Assembly: GCF_040183065.1 (NCBI RefSeq)
Contig: NC_091120.1
Location: 15,393,708-15,457,707, forward strand
Reading direction: 5' to 3'
Source: Periplaneta americana
Lineage: Eukaryota; Arthropoda; Insecta; Blattodea; Blattidae
DNA length: 64,000 bases
The notes under the pieces were generated by a model. The model had not been told where the DNA came from. It did no database searches and saw nothing but the letters and a program-made list of their open reading frames with translations. Numbering within the stretch: the first letter of the stretch is position 1; each line of letters starts with the position of its first letter. This document shows positions 60,035 to 64,000 of the stretch, piece after piece. The position numbers and the translations under genes are program-made.

Positions 60035-60602
60035 GTAAGTAGTACACTATTGTATGGTGAATATGCAATCAAAAAGTTGAGAAGGTTTGTTGTCACTATA
60101 TACATACAAAAATAGATTCCATTTTAGTTTTGTGTTTCAGGAACCAGATTTCCAGACTTTTAGAACAGTGTTTCATTATTGCTTTGTCATAATTGTGATG
60201 CCAGTAGCATCCTTTTTTGGTGCCAAGAGTATTATCTTTGATGGTAAGATCGCGTAACAATTATCAGGCCTAGTGGTACTAATTTTAATATGCCAAGTGT
60301 AGAATGGTTTGAAATAGATTCAGATCAAGAAACTTTCATTTGTTGAATGCTCGATTATTGTATTTTTATGAACTAAAGCAAACAAAAAAATGTGTGATAT
60401 AGTTATCACCATCTTACTATCAGTAGGCCTATGTTAATACTTTTAATTTTGTTTTTTTACAGGCTTGTTGGGGCTTGCACATATACAGAGTAATGTGTAT
60501 TCAGCCATTGTTACAGTAATTGTACTTCATATTATATTGGGATTCTATATTTATAGAGCGTTTTCAGTAGATTCGTCACAAAAACCAGCCAAGCAAGATT
60601 AA
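60014..60602 (+). CDS. VMA21: VMA21, V-ATPase assembly factor, complete three-exon gene
   Basis: The joined exons 60014-60034, 60141-60243 and 60463-60602 give 87 residues. Donors are gtaagt and gtaaga, acceptors gtttcag and tttacag. The product is MNDRRLI, then EPDFQTFRTVFHYC, a first membrane helix (VIIVMPVASFFGAK) and SIIFDGLLGL. A second helix (AIVTVIVLHIILGFYIY) and a short tail ending KPAKQD follow. VMA21 is a small ER protein with two membrane helices that chaperones assembly of the V0 sector of the vacuolar ATPase. Both helices, the hydrophilic loop with FDG and the KQD-type C-terminus fit. Human VMA21 has 101 residues, so the N-terminus here is shorter. Confidence 0.9.
60141..60243 (+). 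CDS. VMA21: VMA21 exon 2
   Basis: 34 codons plus one base, after gtttcag. It holds the first transmembrane helix and ends in a split Gly codon of FDG. Confidence 0.92.
60463..60602 (+). CDS. VMA21: VMA21 exon 3 with stop
   Basis: It follows tttttttacag, contains SNVYSAIVTVIVLHIILGFY, and ends KPAKQD and TAA at 60600-60602. Confidence 0.93.
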
Positions 60603-60649
60603 ACACCAACTTCTTGAAAGGTATTATTGAATTATTTTATAATGTTGTT

Positions 60650-61380
60650 TTCAATGATTAGCCTACATTTTTGCGAGCAGTTTAGACTATGCTCTGATTT
60701 TACCTCCTCATTTGCCCCTTTTGTTATCATTCATGGTAAAACTTCAGAGAAAGGGGACCACAGTAAGCCCCGTCCCTGAACTCACTAACGGGTCACGTGG
60801 AAATGGGAGGATTGTAATTTGGGGAAGGGAAGGGAGCCATGTGTGAGGAAATGAAAGAACTAGAGCTACTGGGAAGATGAAACATTGGTGAGTTTCATTA
60901 AAAAATATTTTCAAATTTGCCTTAGTTTCAATGCTTATTAAACTATCTTCTGTCTGAAAATTAGACCATTTTTCCACTTTTTTCGTGAAAAAACTTTCAG
61001 TGGCGCATGCTATAGAAAACTCCCTGTGAAGTACGGTTTACTCTAGATAGTGTAATATAACATTGTTGTATCCCATTACGTTAGTGTATTTCAGGTCAGT
61101 CTTAAAATGTAAATTGGCCTACCTCTCTGTAATGCCTCTTGTTATCAGTTAGTGGCGTGAAATTGTGACATTATGCGCTAAGCAAGAATGGAAGCACTGT
61201 GTTTAGTCTGTTGTCATGCTATACTAACCATCTTTGTGTGGATAATGTTTCTAACGTTAAAGTTTTCGTAATTACTTTGTCGGTTTCAGACCTTTGAATC
61301 CCTGGATTAGTTACAAATTATTATTTATTGGAGAAAAGTTTAGATGATTATCCTTCAATATTAGACATAACCCATGTATT
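60650..61380. other. Intergenic sequence, nothing recognised
   Basis: No motif or bounded repeat was seen. A frame of 77 codons on the minus strand (60744-60977) has no known features. Confidence 0.45.
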
Positions 61381-61406
61381 TAGTAATATTGTTTACATCA
61401 TTTCAG

Positions 61407-61590
61407 ATGGATGAAGATTATTGTAAAGGTCAGCGATTATTTTTAGAAACTTTAGATGGAACTGTTGAAGGAGTTTTTCACTCGATGGATCCTGGTCATA
61501 ACAAGATGACATTGAAACAGGTCATTCTGCATCCATCTGGCGAGAAAATTGATGGACTTTATCACTACTATCGAAATGAAGTTCTTTGTG
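61407..61590 (+). CDS. First coding exon of an unidentified gene with an Lsm-like domain
   Basis: An ATG directly follows a good acceptor (catttcag), and the exon ends CTTTGTG|GTAAGT, a perfect donor, after 61 codons plus one base. The peptide begins MDEDYCKGQRLFLETLDGTV and has EGVFHSMDPGHNKMTLKQVI and YHYYRNEVL. A G-x-R-L-x-L-x-T-x-D-G-T-x-E-G start followed by a second strand pair resembles an Lsm/Sm fold. The Lsm domain at the N-terminus of EXD1-type piRNA factors is one possibility. The remaining exons were not found before the window ends, so the name is left open. Confidence 0.6.
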
Positions 61591-61599
61591 GTAAGTCAG

Positions 61600-62430
61600 T
61601 AGATGTGAATATTTCTTTTTCATTGTAATGTACACTCTTAGAAATACTAATTGATGGCGCACATATTTTCAAAGTCCCAGAAAGGAGGCACTGCGCATGA
61701 TCAGAGGACAAGTGATCAGGTTCACAAGCCAACCACTAGTTGAGGTAATAACATTGTTTCTATTTCGTCCCTAAGTAGCTAGAACAAATGCCAGGGAAAA
61801 GAATTTAGCGTAAATAAGTAGTCCAATGAAGACTGTAAATGAAACAAAACAAAACAGAAAAACAGTTCCAAGGAATGCATGACAGCAGAATCGTACAGGC
61901 GACCGACTGCATGGGAAGCAGGTGCTCTCTTCATAGACTAAAACCATCGGGTTTACTTGATTATAGGATATCGTTATTGTTTTTATGAGAATTTATGTTG
62001 GCTAGATTGTAGACTGGAGTGAAGTGATATTATGACGTCACTTTTTGGATGGAAGTGGTTAGGTTGGTAGATTTGTAAATTTTTATGTTCGTGGTTGGTA
62101 TTCATGAGGTTTGAATGGCGTACCAATTAAGGATGTGTTTGGATCTGAGAGGATAAAAAGAAGGTTTGGATGGTGAACGTTTTATTTGTTTTTTTATAAG
62201 GATGGGTTTTCGTTTGCTAGGGTAGTAATTATGTATCGAAGATAATGTTTAATTTATTTATTGTAGATATATGTTTTTATTTTTGTTGGTTTTGTATATA
62301 TGGGTGTGTGTGTGTGTGGATCTGTTCGTTGTTTCTTTTTAATGTTTTTATTTGGGGTTCAAAATTGCGCTCTTATCCAAAATACGATATCACCAATAGA
62401 AGTGGGGTATCGGGGCTGCAAGCTCCGATG
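61600..62430. other. Intron or intergenic sequence, nothing recognised
   Basis: No further exon of the Lsm-like gene could be identified. There is a short GT repeat near 62303. Confidence 0.45.
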
Positions 62431-62439
62431 ATGATCGTT

Positions 62440-62686
62440 GAGGTGATATTTTAGTGACATGAGATGAATATATGTTTTGAAATTGTTTTGCTGATATTCT
62501 ATTCTCGATAAGAGGGGGTGCGTTATATTCGAGAATGGGATGTTTGTAATTGATTTGGTGATATCGTATTTTGGATAAGAGCAGATGGGTTATATTTCAG
62601 AATGGGATGTTGTGATATTGGTTTGCTGATATCCTATTTTGGGCTCTGTTCCAGTATGGGATATCGTGAATTGTTTTGGTGATATC
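62440..62686. repeat. Degenerate tandem repeat with GATATC units
   Basis: Units of roughly 80-100 bp share GATATCGTATTTTGGATAAG, then gagaatgggatgttt and ttggtgatatc. About three units abut the left end of the hAT element. Confidence 0.65.
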
Positions 62687-64000
62687 CAGGGAACGGATTT
62701 ATATGGACTAAAAATATATGAAATATGTAAATATATATGTAGTTATTTTTACCAAAATATGGAATTAAATATGGATTTTTACCAAAATATGGAATTAAAT
62801 ATGGACTTAAAATTATAAAAAAATGACTATGTACGTTAAATATTGGTACATTTTAATCAAACTAAACAAAAAATATAATGGACGTACCTTATCTTCCAAT
62901 GTAGTTTCAACAAAACACAATTTTTATTGTCTGTTACCATAACAATAGGTTACAAACATTTCTTTCAAGTGCTGAAAAGTGAATCTTCTTCTATTGTCTC
63001 TGAGGATAGATTTATACTGACTAAAAGAGCGTTCGACGTCACAAGAAGTAACTGGTACATAATTCAATTTCACAATGTCTGCTGGGGGTAAGTCCAAGTT
63101 AATCTTCACTGTTGATTCACCACTCATCACAGCAACAACCTTTTGTAGTTCTTCATATCCAGGGTTTTTTGAAAGTACAGTGTCCACCTTAGCTCTTACT
63201 GCATCTGCAACTTTACCTCTACCACGATTCAGTTGTTCCACAGTACTATTTATAATTTCAAAACTTTCAGATAGTGAAAGGTGCCTATTTTGGAGACTTT
63301 TGAGCGTTTTTATGATGCATGAAAATGTATGCTGAATGTGAGCTAAGTCATTCTTCACACTTATGTCACAGGTAACTGTTTTCGCAGTATCAATTGAGAC
63401 TGCATCTTCAGAGTCCAATGCAAGGAGAACATTGTTAATAGAGTCTATATGTTCGGCATAATATTCAACTGCTTCTAGCCATGTACCCCATCTAGTTAAA
63501 ATTGGCTTTGGTGGCAATGGAATTTCAGGGTACATTTCTTTCAACACGTTAACTCTACTGGGAACTTTGAGAAATACTTTTTTCACTGATGAAATCAACA
63601 AATCTACTTTAGGGAAATTGTCTCTGACCACTTCTGCCACACGATGAAATGCATGCGCCACACAAGTAAAATGAGTCAATTTAGGATATACAGCAGATAA
63701 TGCTTGTCCAGCTTTGACCATATAAGGGGCAGCATCGCTAATAAAGAATAACACATTATCGTACATAATACCCTTTGGCCACAGGATACCCATAGCTTCG
63801 TTGAACAGTTTAACTATAGTTTTGTTATTGCACTTTTCTAGAACATCACAATGTAAAAGAATTCGTTCAGAATATTGTTCACTTAACAAACCGATAACTA
63901 CATTACCAACAAGTCTACCTTCTTTGTCGGGAGTCTCATCAATGGAAACCCAAATTGAACTATCTTTAATTTCATCTCTTATCTTCTGTATTGTCTCATC
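62687..64000 (-). mobile_element. hAT transposon with transposase, running off the window
   Basis: The presumed terminus CAGGGAACGGATTTATATGG starts at 62687. The minus frame 62924-63889 (321 codons, continuing in frame past the first Met) ends in [20 protein letters not shown] and [10 protein letters not shown], the hAT dimerisation domain. Upstream lie [20 protein letters not shown] and [18 protein letters not shown], the catalytic-core region with D and CxxH. Sequence past 63890 continues with [20 protein letters not shown], a typical hAT motif with the catalytic D. No stop was seen, so the element may be intact or recently active. The 5' end is outside the window. Confidence 0.88.

Overview
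This is an insect nuclear genome window. The genes have introns with GT-AG junctions (and one GC-AG), and most of the DNA is interspersed repeats: LINEs with target-site duplications, tRNA-derived SINEs, DNA transposons, Helitrons and a Penelope-like element. The repeat families look like those I know from cockroaches, so the source is most likely a cockroach such as Periplaneta americana. That species call is recognition and inference, not a database result.

Layout. From 894 to 45642 (+) lie 13 exons that I read as the 3' two thirds or more of CFAP58, a coiled-coil flagellar protein. Its 5' exons lie upstream of the window. The introns are large and full of nested transposons. Just past its 3' end, on the minus strand, is a poly(A)-tailed retrocopy of the TFIIE-beta gene (GTF2E2) fused to a LINE fragment, with one direct repeat around the pair. 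From 59214 down to 52471 (-) is a complete five-exon BNIP1/Sec20 gene, an ER Q-SNARE. About 800 bp away and divergent is a complete three-exon VMA21 gene at 60014-60602 (+), a V-ATPase assembly chaperone. An Lsm-like first coding exon of another + strand gene lies at 61407-61590. The right edge (62687-64000, -) is part of a hAT transposase.

The three recognisable genes are housekeeping or ciliary genes with unrelated jobs, and nothing suggests an operon-like unit. BNIP1 and VMA21 both act at the ER and may share a promoter region. The biological interest lies mostly in the mobile DNA. Many insertions can be bounded to the base by target-site duplications. One Helitron has an unoccupied paralogous site a few hundred bases away. 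A Penelope-like element carries a GIY-YIG nuclease remnant and, downstream, a candidate hammerhead ribozyme. One LINE family ends in a short AAC-rich tail directly after its stop codon.

All coordinates, splice sites and duplications were read by eye from the sequence. Family names rest on remembered motifs, with no search run.
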